64,000 bases of DNA. Origin: Chitinilyticum litopenaei DSM 21440 (lineage in GTDB: Bacteria > Pseudomonadota > Gammaproteobacteria > Burkholderiales > Chitinibacteraceae). The notes beneath the pieces are model-generated. The model was not told the DNA's origin. It saw nothing but the letters and a program-made list of their open reading frames with translations, and did not search any database. Shown here one piece after another: positions 50,854 through 58,912 of this stretch. Made by a program: the position numbers and the translations under genes. Location of the stretch: the NCBI RefSeq assembly GCF_000428145.1, contig NZ_ATZJ01000001.1, positions 1 to 64,000 of the forward strand, given 5' to 3'. Numbering within the stretch: position 1 is the first letter of the stretch; every line of letters starts with the position of its first letter.

Positions 50854-51120
50854 AGGTTCTGTTGACGTTTTGTTTGCGCTGCCCGTTTGTGCTGTTTTTG
50901 GCCTGAAACAAGGCGCGAAGCCCGATGCATGGCATTCCATGTGAGGGCTTTGCAACGCAGGGTCAGGCCAAAAACAGCCAAACCCGGCGGGCTGGGCGCT
51001 TTTTGTGCCGACTCTGCGTTGTTGCATCGCTGACATAACCGGTTATGCGGCGCTCGCAACGCCTTGATTCGGCACAAAAAGCGCGCCAGCGGGAACGCAA
51101 ACAAAACGTCAACAGAACCT
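50854..51120. mobile_element. 267-bp bipartite hairpin element, second intact copy
   Basis: Both ends begin AGGTTCTGTTGACGTTTTGT. Interior hairpins are 50891-50978 (GCTGTTTTTGGCCTGA/TCAGGCCAAAAACAGC) and 50996-51084 (GCGCTTTTTGTGCCGA/TCGGCACAAAAAGCGC), each with further stems inside, including CATAACCGGTTATG. Length equals that of the copZ insert although the stems differ throughout. It lies in the 590-bp gap between the AraC gene and the chitinase gene. Confidence 0.9.
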
Positions 51121-51168
51121 CATACGGCACACTTGGGCAACACCGAAGGATGCACGCAGCCACAAACA

Positions 51169-51217
51169 GGGTATATGCACACAACCTAATATATAAGCAG
51201 GCCGCAAGCGCATACCC
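51169..51217. repeat. 49-bp palindromic repeat, copy H
   Basis: The ends are GGGTATATGC and GCGCATACCC; the inner stem is weaker than in other copies. It lies 52 bp after the 267-bp element and upstream of the chitinase gene, the only copy placed directly ahead of a same-strand gene start. Confidence 0.8.
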
Positions 51218-51343
51218 CTACCATTGGTAGTGGAGGTGCAGCAAGGTCAGCACAGAAAATACGGCCACGCCCGCAATATGCAGGGCGAATCCGGCCAAGG
51301 CCCGGCACAGGGTCGCAAACCAGATGGATGGATGGAAACGAAC

Positions 51344-52876
51344 ATGGCAGAACACAGGCAGCAAGGGCACGCTCCCCCCGACCGGCGCCACCAGGCCAAA
51401 GTCTGGCGCGGCGCCGGGCACCTGGCCGGCGCGCTGGCCCTCCTGCTGGCACAGGGACTGGCATTCGCAGCAGACTGGCAGTCCGGCAACACTTACAACC
51501 GCGGCGATGTGGTCAGTCACCAGGGGCAGGGCTGGCAAGCCCAATGGTGGAGCAAGGGTGATACCCCCGGTGGCGCCAGCGGCGCCTGGCTGAAGGTGCA
51601 GACCGCCGGCGAGCAGGGCTGGCAAACCGGCCAGGCCTATCAGGGTGGTGCGAAGGTCAGTCACAATGGCCAGCACTATCAGGCCCGCTGGTGGACACTG
51701 GGCGAGGAGCCCGGCAAGCGCGAGGTCTGGGCGCGGCTCGGCCCCGGGCACAAGGTGGTCGGGTATTACATTTCCTGGGGGCAGTACAAAACCTTTGGCA
51801 ATTACGATCCGCTGAAGATCCGCGGCCACCTCTATACCCATATCAACTACGCCTTTGCCGGCGTCGACGCCAGCGGCCGGGTCCACCTGTCCGACGAAGG
51901 CGCATGGGATGGCAGCCGGGGCTGGGGCGACCGCGCCAATTTCGCCAAACTGCCCGAGTTGCGAAAGCAGTATCCGCACCTGAAGCTGCTGATCGCCATC
52001 GGTGGTGGCGGCAAGGGCTCGAAGCATTTCTCCAGCGCCGCACGCTCACCCGAAAGCCGCCAGCACTTTGCCGACAGCGCGGTGGCCTTCATGCGCCAGT
52101 GGGGCTTTGACGGGCTGGACATCGATTGGGAATTCCCCACCTTCGCGGTGCATGCCGAGAACGAATGGTCAGCGGACGACATCAATAACTTCCCGCTGCT
52201 GTTCAAGACGCTGCGCACCACGCTGGATGCCGCCAGCAAGGCCGATGGCAAGCAGTATCTGCTGACGATGGCTTCGGAAGCCAACCCGGCCAATCTGGTG
52301 AAATACGACTGGAAAACGGTCGCCACCAGCGTGGACTGGATCAACGTCATGAGCTACCAGTACGCCGGGCCATGGTCACTGGAATCCGGCCACATCGCGC
52401 CGCTGTACGCCGACCCGCTTTCGGGCAAACCGACCAGGTACAACGCCGACGGCACCATCCAGACCTATCTGCAGCAGGGCGTGCCGCGCGAGAAGCTGAT
52501 CATGGGGCTGGAGTACAACGGCCATATCTGGACCGGTTGTCCTTCGGAAAACCAGGGCCGCTATGTGCGCTGTACCGGCATCGGCAAGAGCACCTGGGAC
52601 TACCCGACCGAGGGCGCGCTCGATTACCAGGACATCAAGCACAACTACGTGAACAAGCATGGCTATGTTCGCTACTGGTCTGATGCCGCCAAGATGCCCT
52701 GGTTGTTCAACCCGGACAGCGGCAGCTTCATCGCCTATGAAGACCCGGCGTCGATCGGCGAGAAACTGCAGTACCTCAAGCAAAACCGGCTGGCTGGCGC
52801 AATGGTCTGGGAAGTCACGGCTGACCGCGAGGACGATCTGGCCAGACAGGTGGCCGGGGCACTGCTGGGCCAATGA
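51344..52876 (+). CDS. Secreted GH18 chitinase with two chitin-binding modules
   Basis: This 510-aa exported endochitinase has a long n-region and hydrophobic core (AGALALLLAQGLAFA) forming a signal peptide. Two CBM5/12-type modules follow (WQSGNTYNRGDVVSHQGQGW and WQTGQAYQGGAKVSHNGQHY, each with a WW pair). The GH18 catalytic barrel has the active motif GFDGLDIDWEFP with E263 as acid. LIAIGGGGKG and VDWINVMSYQYAG are other family motifs. The start at 51344 was chosen after GGATGGA; Met 51332 is possible. A neighbouring AraC gene may control it. Confidence 0.93.
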   Translation: MAEHRQQGHAPPDRRHQAKVWRGAGHLAGALALLLAQGLAFAADWQSGNTYNRGDVVSHQGQGWQAQWWSKGDTPGGASGAWLKVQTAGEQGWQTGQAYQGGAKVSHNGQHYQARWWTLGEEPGKREVWARLGPGHKVVGYYISWGQYKTFGNYDPLKIRGHLYTHINYAFAGVDASGRVHLSDEGAWDGSRGWGDRANFAKLPELRKQYPHLKLLIAIGGGGKGSKHFSSAARSPESRQHFADSAVAFMRQWGFDGLDIDWEFPTFAVHAENEWSADDINNFPLLFKTLRTTLDAASKADGKQYLLTMASEANPANLVKYDWKTVATSVDWINVMSYQYAGPWSLESGHIAPLYADPLSGKPTRYNADGTIQTYLQQGVPREKLIMGLEYNGHIWTGCPSENQGRYVRCTGIGKSTWDYPTEGALDYQDIKHNYVNKHGYVRYWSDAAKMPWLFNPDSGSFIAYEDPASIGEKLQYLKQNRLAGAMVWEVTADREDDLARQVAGALLGQ

Positions 52877-52924
52877 ATCCGCCCGCAAGCGGTTCCCGGC
52901 CACACCATCACAGGACGCATTCAC

Positions 52925-53890
52925 ATGAAAACCGTATACACCGTACTGGCCATGACGCTGGCCGCTCTGTCCGCCGGCGCGCTCGCCGACGACGCCATGG
53001 CGCAACTCAGCCTCAATTGCAGCAACAACCCCAAGGCGCTCAAGCATGCGCTGGAACGCAAGGCACGCGATGCGGACAAGGTGCGCTTTGTCATCAGCGG
53101 CGAATGCCATGGTCCGCTGACCATCGAGCGCAGCGGTGTTGAAATCATCGGGGACAACCGTCAGCCCGCCACGCTGCGCGTGCTGCAGGCCGCAGGTGAA
53201 AGCGCAGCAATTCTCGTGCAATCAGCCAGTGTGAAACTGGGCAATTTCACGATTGCGGTTCCGGCCGGCATGGGCGCGGTCAAGGCCCAGGCGAATGCCA
53301 CGGTGAGCATCGACCGCATCACCACCAACGCACAAAGCGACTGGAGTGCTCCGCGCGCCCAGTATGTCGTTACCGACAGCAGCAGCCTGTTCCTGGCCAA
53401 CCAGACCGGCGCCGACGTGCTGGTGATTGGTGCCTCGTCGGCCGATTTTGCAGCCGGCAATAGCGGCGTGGTGCTGGACGTGCGCGATACCTCGGCGGCG
53501 AAATCCAGCGGCAGCGGCAACCATTTCCAGCGCGTGCAGCTGTCGGCCAGCGGCTATCTGCTGGCTGACAACAAGGCACGCATCGATGCGCTGGCGATCT
53601 GGGGCAAGTCTGCCGCCGAAATCACCCGCGAAAGCGCGGTCGGCCAGCTGGACATGGGCGGGCAAACCCTGTTTGCCGCCTATGGCAATTCCTCGGTTTC
53701 CGGCCCCTACGGCATTTACGGCAATGTGGTGCTGGAGCTGAGCGACTCGACGGCCACCTGCTGGAAGGCGCTGGACAAGCCGCATTCGATCTTTGTCGGC
53801 AACAACGCCAGGGTGAATGGCACCGTCTACCCGGGCTGGACCTGGGCCGGCCAGGACGGCAACGCCACCGATTGCTCTGCTAGCCGCTAA
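52925..53890 (+). CDS. Secreted beta-helix-like protein of unknown function
   Basis: This 321-aa exported protein has a signal peptide (MKTVYTVLAMTLAALSAGAL, cleavage near ALA-DD). The mature part has short repeating beta-strand turns (TIERSGVEIIGDNRQPATLR, SASVKLGNFTIAVPAG, GSGNHFQRVQLSASGYLLAD), as in right-handed parallel beta-helices of carbohydrate-active or adhesive proteins. No catalytic residues are recognised. It starts 48 bp after the chitinase stop and is probably cotranscribed, so a role at the chitin surface is plausible but unproven. Confidence 0.75.
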   Translation: MKTVYTVLAMTLAALSAGALADDAMAQLSLNCSNNPKALKHALERKARDADKVRFVISGECHGPLTIERSGVEIIGDNRQPATLRVLQAAGESAAILVQSASVKLGNFTIAVPAGMGAVKAQANATVSIDRITTNAQSDWSAPRAQYVVTDSSSLFLANQTGADVLVIGASSADFAAGNSGVVLDVRDTSAAKSSGSGNHFQRVQLSASGYLLADNKARIDALAIWGKSAAEITRESAVGQLDMGGQTLFAAYGNSSVSGPYGIYGNVVLELSDSTATCWKALDKPHSIFVGNNARVNGTVYPGWTWAGQDGNATDCSASR

Positions 53891-53936
53891 CAGGCTGGTG
53901 AACACAGCTTGTGGCCCGTTTTTTTTCGGCTATGTA

Positions 53937-54080
53937 CCAAAACCGTGTTGTGGTCTTGAATTCGTCATTCCGGCGCAGGCCGGAATCCAGTGGTTCCGGT
54001 TAAAAATGCAGTCTGGATACCGGCTTTCGCCGGTATGACGAAGTGGTTTCTCATGCTTCTGTGACACAACATGGTTCTGG
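53937..54080. repeat. 144-bp inverted-repeat element with two opposed ATTCCGG palindromes
   Basis: The outer arms CCAAAACCGTGTTGTG and CACAACATGGTTCTGG pair. Inside, GTCATTCCGGCGCAGGCCGG and its inverted partner ATACCGGCTTTCGCCGGTAT face each other, the same layout as in the element at 46078-46218 but with different ends. A separate perfect hairpin (TTTTTTACGGC/GCCGTAAAAAA) follows at 54089-54113. Confidence 0.65.
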
Positions 54081-54232
54081 GACAGAACTTTTTTACGGCG
54101 AAGCCGTAAAAAACGCATGATAACCAGAAAGCAAGGCATTGATTTTCAAGGAAGTGATCCGCACCGGGCTTTGTCCGGTGCTTGCTGCCGGCCAAAAATC
54201 CGACTTTTTCAATCCCCAGCCAAAGGCGAGGT

Positions 54233-54269
54233 CGAAGGCGGGCGTACTCCAGGCCCGCCTTCGTTTTTT
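54233..54269 (+). terminator. Intrinsic terminator facing the chitinase unit
   Basis: CGAAGGCGGGC and GCCCGCCTTCG form an 11-bp stem with a 9-base loop, followed by six T on the plus strand. It closes the plus-strand chitinase/beta-helix unit from a distance and lies at the end of the convergent AraC gene. Confidence 0.8.
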
Positions 54270-54270
54270 C

Positions 54271-55170
54271 TCATCCCTTTGTTGCACTGGGCGCAAGGCG
54301 GCCTGAACGCCCTGCAGCCGCTCTCTGCACTTCGCTGGGCGACACACCAAAGTGCTGGCGAAAACGGCGCGAAAAACTGCCCGCCTCCTGATAGCCGATC
54401 GCCTGCGCCACACTGGCCACCGTGCGGCCTTCGCGCAAGCCGTCGCGTGCCAGCTCCATGCGCCGGGCAAACACCAGCTGGCCGGGCGCCAGCCCATAGC
54501 ATTGCCGGCAGATCCGGTGCAGGTGCGCGGCGGTGATGTGCAGTTCGTGGCTGATCCGCTCGATGCTCCAGTCTTCCGCCGGCCGGCGCGCCACTTCGGC
54601 CAGCAGCGCATGCAAGGCAGCCGCCCAGCCGCTGCGGGCCTGGCGCATGCCCAGCGCGCGCTCGAGCTGCTGGCTGAGCAGGTCCAGCGCCGGCAGCATC
54701 AGCGCGTCGGCGGCGCCGGCATTGTGCCGCTGTGCCTCGCGCTGAAAGGTTGAAACGGCATCCCACAGCAGCGGCCCGTCCTCCGAAGCCGTCGTCCACG
54801 GCGTGCTGCGGGCGAGAAAATCCCAGCGCGGGTCGTCGCGCAGCAGGAACCAGACATGCGGCAGCGCCGCGTCGCCAACGCGCCGGAAGCCGCGCTGCCC
54901 GCCGCGCGGCAACACCCCGAGCTCGCCAGGCTGCACACGCCAGGTCTGCTCCCCCTCGAACAGCTCGGCGGTGCCGCCCAGTACGAAAACCAGCACATGA
55001 AACGGTGCATCGATGCGTTCGATTTCGCAAAGACCCGCCGGCGCGGCGATGCCGCACATGAAAATGCCGCGCGAACGCATCGGCGGGCACGAGGCCTTGT
55101 GATAGACGTGCGCGCCGACCAGGCGGCCACCTTCCTCGATGTCAAAGCGCTCGTAGTAAATCGTCGCCAA
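54271..55170 (-). CDS. AraC-family regulator, paralogue 2
   Basis: This 299-aa regulator has the same plan as the protein at 49871: MATIYYERFDIEEGG, DAPFHVLVFVLGGTAELFEG, LGVLPRGGQRGFRR, then the AraC HTH pair (LHITAAHLHRICRQCYGLAP, VAQAIGYQEAGSFSRRFRQ). By eye well over half the residues match. It is divergent from the ABC exporter operon starting at 55274, which it may control, and convergent with the chitinase unit. Confidence 0.9.
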   Translation of the reverse strand: MATIYYERFDIEEGGRLVGAHVYHKASCPPMRSRGIFMCGIAAPAGLCEIERIDAPFHVLVFVLGGTAELFEGEQTWRVQPGELGVLPRGGQRGFRRVGDAALPHVWFLLRDDPRWDFLARSTPWTTASEDGPLLWDAVSTFQREAQRHNAGAADALMLPALDLLSQQLERALGMRQARSGWAAALHALLAEVARRPAEDWSIERISHELHITAAHLHRICRQCYGLAPGQLVFARRMELARDGLREGRTVASVAQAIGYQEAGSFSRRFRQHFGVSPSEVQRAAAGRSGRLAPSATKG

Positions 55171-55273
55171 GGGTGAAATCCATGAGATTTTTGAACAGGC
55201 GGGACGGGAGAATCTGCCATTCCGCAGTGATGAACAAGTGTATTAAATTGTCCCGGTTCTTTCTTTTCCGGTA

Positions 55274-56287
55274 ATGCTCATGCTGATTCGTGCCGAACAA
55301 CTCAATCGCGTTTACCGCAGTCCCCTGTCGGGCCAGAGCTGGGGTGAACGCTTTGCCCGCCTGCTGCGCCCGGTATGGAGCGAAACGCATTCGGTACGCG
55401 ACGTGAGTTTCGGCATCGCGCGCGGCGAATGCGTGGCGCTGGTCGGGCCGAACGGCGCGGGCAAGTCGACCACCATCAAGATGCTCACCGGCATTCTCGC
55501 ACCCAGCTCAGGCAGTGTATCGGTCGCTGGCTTCGACCCGCAAAGGGATAGGCGCGCATACGTCAAGCACATTGGCGTGGTCTTCGGCCAGCGCAGCCAG
55601 CTGTGGTGGGATTTGCCGGTGCAGGACTCGTTCCGCATCCTGCAGGCGCTGTTTGCGGTTCCGGAAGCCACTTACCAGCAGCAATTGAGCCTGTTCCGCC
55701 GCGAGGGCGGGCTGGATGAATTCTGGCTGCGCCCGGTGCGCACGCTGAGCCTCGGCCAGCGCATGCTGTGCGAAATCGCCGCCAGTTTTCTGCATGCACC
55801 GGAAGTCGTGTTTCTGGACGAGCCAACGATTGGCCTCGATCTGGAAATGAAGGCGCGCATGCGCGAGCTGATCCGCCAGATCAACCGCGATGCCGGAACG
55901 ACGGTGCTGATCACCTCGCACGACGTTGGCGACATCGAAAAACTCAGCCAGCGCCTCTTGCTGATCGACCACGGCCAGCTCAAGTTCGACGGTAGCCTCG
56001 CGCACTTTCGCCAGAGCGCCGGTGACGGCCACTGGTGGGCGGCAAAACTGGGCGGCGACCGCGACGCCGCACAGGCACTGCTGGCCGGTCATCCGGCCGG
56101 GCTGGCGGTGCGCCACAACGGCGACTGGCTGGAAGTGGTGCGCGACGAGCGCCTGCCGCTGCCCGAACTGCTGCAGCTGCTCGCCCCGTTTGCCATTCAC
56201 GACATCAAGCCGGTCGAGCAAAGCCTGGAAGATCTGCTGCACGGCTTCTATCTGGCCGGCAAGGTCGGCGCGCGGGAGGCCGCATGA
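55274..56287 (+). CDS. ABC-2 type exporter ATPase
   Basis: This 337-aa ATP-binding subunit has Walker A GPNGAGKSTTIKM, Q-loop VVFGQRSQLWWDLP, a signature diverged to LSLGQRMLCEIAA, Walker B VVFLDEPTIGLD and switch ITSHDVGD. The leading YRSPLSG segment and a C-terminal extension of about 80 residues fit the ABC-2 subgroup of uncharacterised exporters related to drug and antibiotic exporters. It overlaps the first permease gene by 4 bp. The cargo is unknown. Met 55280 is an alternative start. Confidence 0.9.
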   Translation: MLMLIRAEQLNRVYRSPLSGQSWGERFARLLRPVWSETHSVRDVSFGIARGECVALVGPNGAGKSTTIKMLTGILAPSSGSVSVAGFDPQRDRRAYVKHIGVVFGQRSQLWWDLPVQDSFRILQALFAVPEATYQQQLSLFRREGGLDEFWLRPVRTLSLGQRMLCEIAASFLHAPEVVFLDEPTIGLDLEMKARMRELIRQINRDAGTTVLITSHDVGDIEKLSQRLLLIDHGQLKFDGSLAHFRQSAGDGHWWAAKLGGDRDAAQALLAGHPAGLAVRHNGDWLEVVRDERLPLPELLQLLAPFAIHDIKPVEQSLEDLLHGFYLAGKVGAREAA

Positions 56288-57066
56288 GCATGCTGCGCGC
56301 CTGCTATCAGTTGGCGCTGGCCAATGGCCGCGTCACCGCCACCGACCGCAAGGGCCGGCTGATCATCTGCGTCGGCTATCTGCTGGGCATGTGGCTGCTG
56401 TACTGGCTGTGGCGCGGGCTGTATCTGAACGACCCGAGCCGCGCCGGGCTGGATTTCGCCACCGCGCTGACGCACGTCGCCACCGCGCAGACACTGTTTG
56501 CCATCATCACCACGCCGGCTGACTGGCGGCTGGCGCGCGAGATTCGTTCCGGCGAAGTCGCCAGCCAGCTCACTCAGCCGATGAATCTGGCGCTGCGCCA
56601 CGGCGCGATGGCGCTGGGGGCGGTGGCGGCCAAGGCGCTGTACATGCTGCCGGCGTTTGCGCTGTTTCTGTGGTGGGCGGGGCTGAATCTGGCGCCGTCC
56701 AGCTGGCCGCTGGCGCTGGCGTCGCTGGCCTGCAGCTTTGTGCTGCTGTTCTGCCTTGCCTTTATCGTCGGCCTGGCCGGCTTTCTGGCGACCGACCTGT
56801 GGGGCATCATTGCCAGCAAGGACGCGGTGGTGCAGTTTCTGGGCGGCGCGCTGATCCCGCTGGCCTTCTTTCCGCCAACGGCTCAAACACTGCTACACGT
56901 GCTGCCCTTCGCGCACTTCTTCAATACCCCAGTCGCCTACCTCACCGGCCAGCTGCACGGGCCGGAATCGCTGCTCATTCAAGCGTGCTGGGCGCTGGCC
57001 TTCATGCTGTTTGCCCATCTGGCCAGCCTGCAGGTACAGCGCAAGCTGGTGGTGTTCGGAGCCTGA
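56284..57066 (+). CDS. ABC-2 family permease 1
   Basis: This 260-aa inner-membrane protein has about six helices (LIICVGYLLGMWLLYWLW, LACSFVLLFCLAFIVGLAGF) and a conserved cytoplasmic stretch IRSGEVASQLTQPMNLALRH typical of ABC-2/DUF990 permeases. The ATG at 56284 overlaps the ATPase stop. The GNAT gene ATG overlaps its own stop. It probably forms a heterodimer with the permease at 57940. Confidence 0.88.
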   Translation: MSMLRACYQLALANGRVTATDRKGRLIICVGYLLGMWLLYWLWRGLYLNDPSRAGLDFATALTHVATAQTLFAIITTPADWRLAREIRSGEVASQLTQPMNLALRHGAMALGAVAAKALYMLPAFALFLWWAGLNLAPSSWPLALASLACSFVLLFCLAFIVGLAGFLATDLWGIIASKDAVVQFLGGALIPLAFFPPTAQTLLHVLPFAHFFNTPVAYLTGQLHGPESLLIQACWALAFMLFAHLASLQVQRKLVVFGA

Positions 57067-57521
57067 TGATGAACGATGTCGAATTCTCCTTTGACCTGGA
57101 ATTTTGCTTTGACTTGGCACGGGTCGACTGGGAGCGCGTCACCGGCTGGCTGGCCGGCAGCTACTGGTCGCCGGGCATCACGCGCGCCCATGTCGAGCAG
57201 GGCGCGCAGGCCTCGACCGTCGTCATCGCCGCGTTTCTCGGCGGCGAGCAGGTCGGCTACGCACGCGTGCTCAGCGACACGGTGCGTTTTGCCTATCTGG
57301 CGGACGTGTATGTCGCCGAAGCGCAGCGTGGGCAGGGGCTTGCACGGCACATGATTGCCGCGCTGCTGGCGCATCCGCGCATCGCCGGCGTGGCGCACTG
57401 CTACCTGCTCACCGGCACGCCGGCGGTCTACCACTCGCTGGGCTTTGCCACCTATCCCGCACCCGACCGCTTCATGGTGCGCAGCAACCCCGATGCACTC
57501 GACTTCACCAAGGAGCCTTGA
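57066..57521 (+). CDS. GNAT acetyltransferase inside the exporter operon
   Basis: This 151-aa GNAT protein shows LADVYVAEAQRGQGLARHMI, the acetyl-CoA loop, and YHSLGFATYPAPDRFM near the end. Its start overlaps the permease 1 stop, so it is translationally coupled to the exporter. Acetylation of the exported compound or of a toxic analogue is a possible role but only an inference. The final A of its stop codon is the first base of repeat copy K. Confidence 0.85.
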   Translation: MMNDVEFSFDLEFCFDLARVDWERVTGWLAGSYWSPGITRAHVEQGAQASTVVIAAFLGGEQVGYARVLSDTVRFAYLADVYVAEAQRGQGLARHMIAALLAHPRIAGVAHCYLLTGTPAVYHSLGFATYPAPDRFMVRSNPDALDFTKEP

Positions 57522-57569
57522 GGTATTGCCTCACAGGTCAACACTGAAAAAGGCTGGCGCCTTATACAC
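57521..57569. repeat. 49-bp repeat, copy K, inside an operon
   Basis: The ends are AGGTAT and ATACAC, with AAAAAGGCTGG right of centre; the left inner arm has diverged. It starts at the GNAT stop codon and ends 15 bp before the next gene, so it is an intraoperonic copy. Confidence 0.65.
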
Positions 57570-57583
57570 TCAGGAGTAATGCA

Positions 57584-57937
57584 ATGAGCCACAATCCCTT
57601 CCTCGGCACCTGGCAGCTGCGCAGCGGCGAATTCGGCGAGCACGGCCAGCCGGTCACCGCCTATGACATGACGCGACTGGCATCTCGCAAGGTGATCTCG
57701 CAGCAGGGCTTCAGCTTCCTCACGCTGCAGGACGGCAAGTTCTACTCCGCCGCCAGCGGCAGCTACCGCTTCGATGACGCCGACTACGTCGAAACCCCGG
57801 CCATGACCACCTGGCCAGTGCCGGAAGGCCAGCAATACACCTTCCGCTACGAATTCATCGACGGCCTCTGGCACAACAAGCGTTCTGAGAACGGCGTGCA
57901 GGTCGAGCATGAGATCTGGGAAAAGGTGGCGGACTGA
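57584..57937 (+). CDS. Small lipocalin-like protein
   Basis: This 117-aa protein begins MSHNPFLGTWQLRSGEF and is beta-rich (FSFLTLQDGKFYSAASGSYR, QYTFRYEFIDGLWHNKR). FLGTWQL is the typical opening of lipocalin-like domains. No signal peptide is seen, so it should be cytosolic. It starts after CAGGAG and ends 2 bp before the second permease gene. It may bind the transported ligand, which is unproven. Confidence 0.75.
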   Translation: MSHNPFLGTWQLRSGEFGEHGQPVTAYDMTRLASRKVISQQGFSFLTLQDGKFYSAASGSYRFDDADYVETPAMTTWPVPEGQQYTFRYEFIDGLWHNKRSENGVQVEHEIWEKVAD

Positions 57938-57939
57938 GC

Positions 57940-58725
57940 ATGACTGCCTTTCTCACCGCCTGGTGGCGCATGGCCGTGGCCGACTGCAAGGTCAAGCTGG
58001 AAAACCGCGCCGATTTCGGCCTGATCATCGCCGGGATGTTCTTCACCTCAGCAGCCAGCGGGGCGACGCTGTACCTGATGCTGGGGCAAGGCGGCAGCAT
58101 TGCCGGTTATTCGCGCTACGAGCTGCTGTTCATGCAGGGCTTCATGTTTCTCGCCTATGTGTTCGAGAGCAGCTGCTGCAATGCGATGTACATGCTGGAA
58201 ACCTGGCTGAAGAACGGCAACTTCATCCGCTATTACCTGCGGCCGGTGCACCCGCTGCAGATGCTGGTGCTGGAACGCTTCCACCCGCAGGGCGTGGTGG
58301 TGGCGGCGACCGGGCTTTCCTTCTGCGGCTTTGCGCTGGCCAATCTACCGGGCGTTTTCGATGTCGCCTTCGTGCTGCAAATGGCGCTATTGCTGCCCCT
58401 GGCGGCCATCGTCCTGAACGCGATCAACCAGATGGCGATTGCCAGCAGCTTCTTTCTCGGCGAGTACTTCCCGGTGTTTCACACCGTGGGCAAGCTGACC
58501 GACATGTCGCGCTACCCCTTCGAACTGTTCCCGCGCATCGCGCGTGGCGCCTTCATGCTGCTGCCGCTGGCCGGCATCGTCTGGTGGCCGTGTCAGGTGC
58601 TGCTGAAAGGCCAGCCGCTGCTGCCGGTGCTGGGGGTGATGACGCTGATCGCCGGCGGCAGCGTGCTGCTCTTGATGTGGCTGTGGCGGGCGGGGATGCG
58701 GCGCTATGCGGGGGCAGGCGGTTAG
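57940..58725 (+). CDS. ABC-2 family permease 2
   Basis: This 261-aa membrane protein has about six helices and a conserved cytoplasmic region (LETWLKNGNFIRYYLRPVHPLQ) that parallels the corresponding stretch in permease 1. It is separated from permease 1 by two non-transport genes. It ends 2 bp before repeat copy I. Together with the proteins at 55274 and 56284 it makes a complete ABC-2 exporter. Confidence 0.87.
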   Translation: MTAFLTAWWRMAVADCKVKLENRADFGLIIAGMFFTSAASGATLYLMLGQGGSIAGYSRYELLFMQGFMFLAYVFESSCCNAMYMLETWLKNGNFIRYYLRPVHPLQMLVLERFHPQGVVVAATGLSFCGFALANLPGVFDVAFVLQMALLLPLAAIVLNAINQMAIASSFFLGEYFPVFHTVGKLTDMSRYPFELFPRIARGAFMLLPLAGIVWWPCQVLLKGQPLLPVLGVMTLIAGGSVLLLMWLWRAGMRRYAGAGG

Positions 58726-58726
58726 C

Positions 58727-58775
58727 AGGTATCGACTCATGGCCTTTCATTTTGAAAGGCCATACGCTTATACAC
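58727..58775. repeat. 49-bp palindromic repeat, copy I
   Basis: The ends are AGGTAT and ATACAC, with a strong inner stem ATGGCCTTTCA/TGAAAGGCCAT. It starts 2 bp after the permease stop and can serve as a terminator hairpin. Confidence 0.85.
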
Positions 58776-58912
58776 TGCAATGTATCTGTCTGCGATGCAG
58801 CGAAAATGCGCCAGGCACTCCGGCCGCAGCATGATGAATGCTGCCGCACTTAAAACAGAACAATAGAAAGCATGGAAACAGTAAGTGGTAAGCAAATGGC
58901 GATCTGATTAGA

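Noticed and set aside
50820..50868. GGGTATAG at 50820 as another 49-bp repeat
   Set aside because: No ATAYMY end or inner stem occurs at the expected distance.
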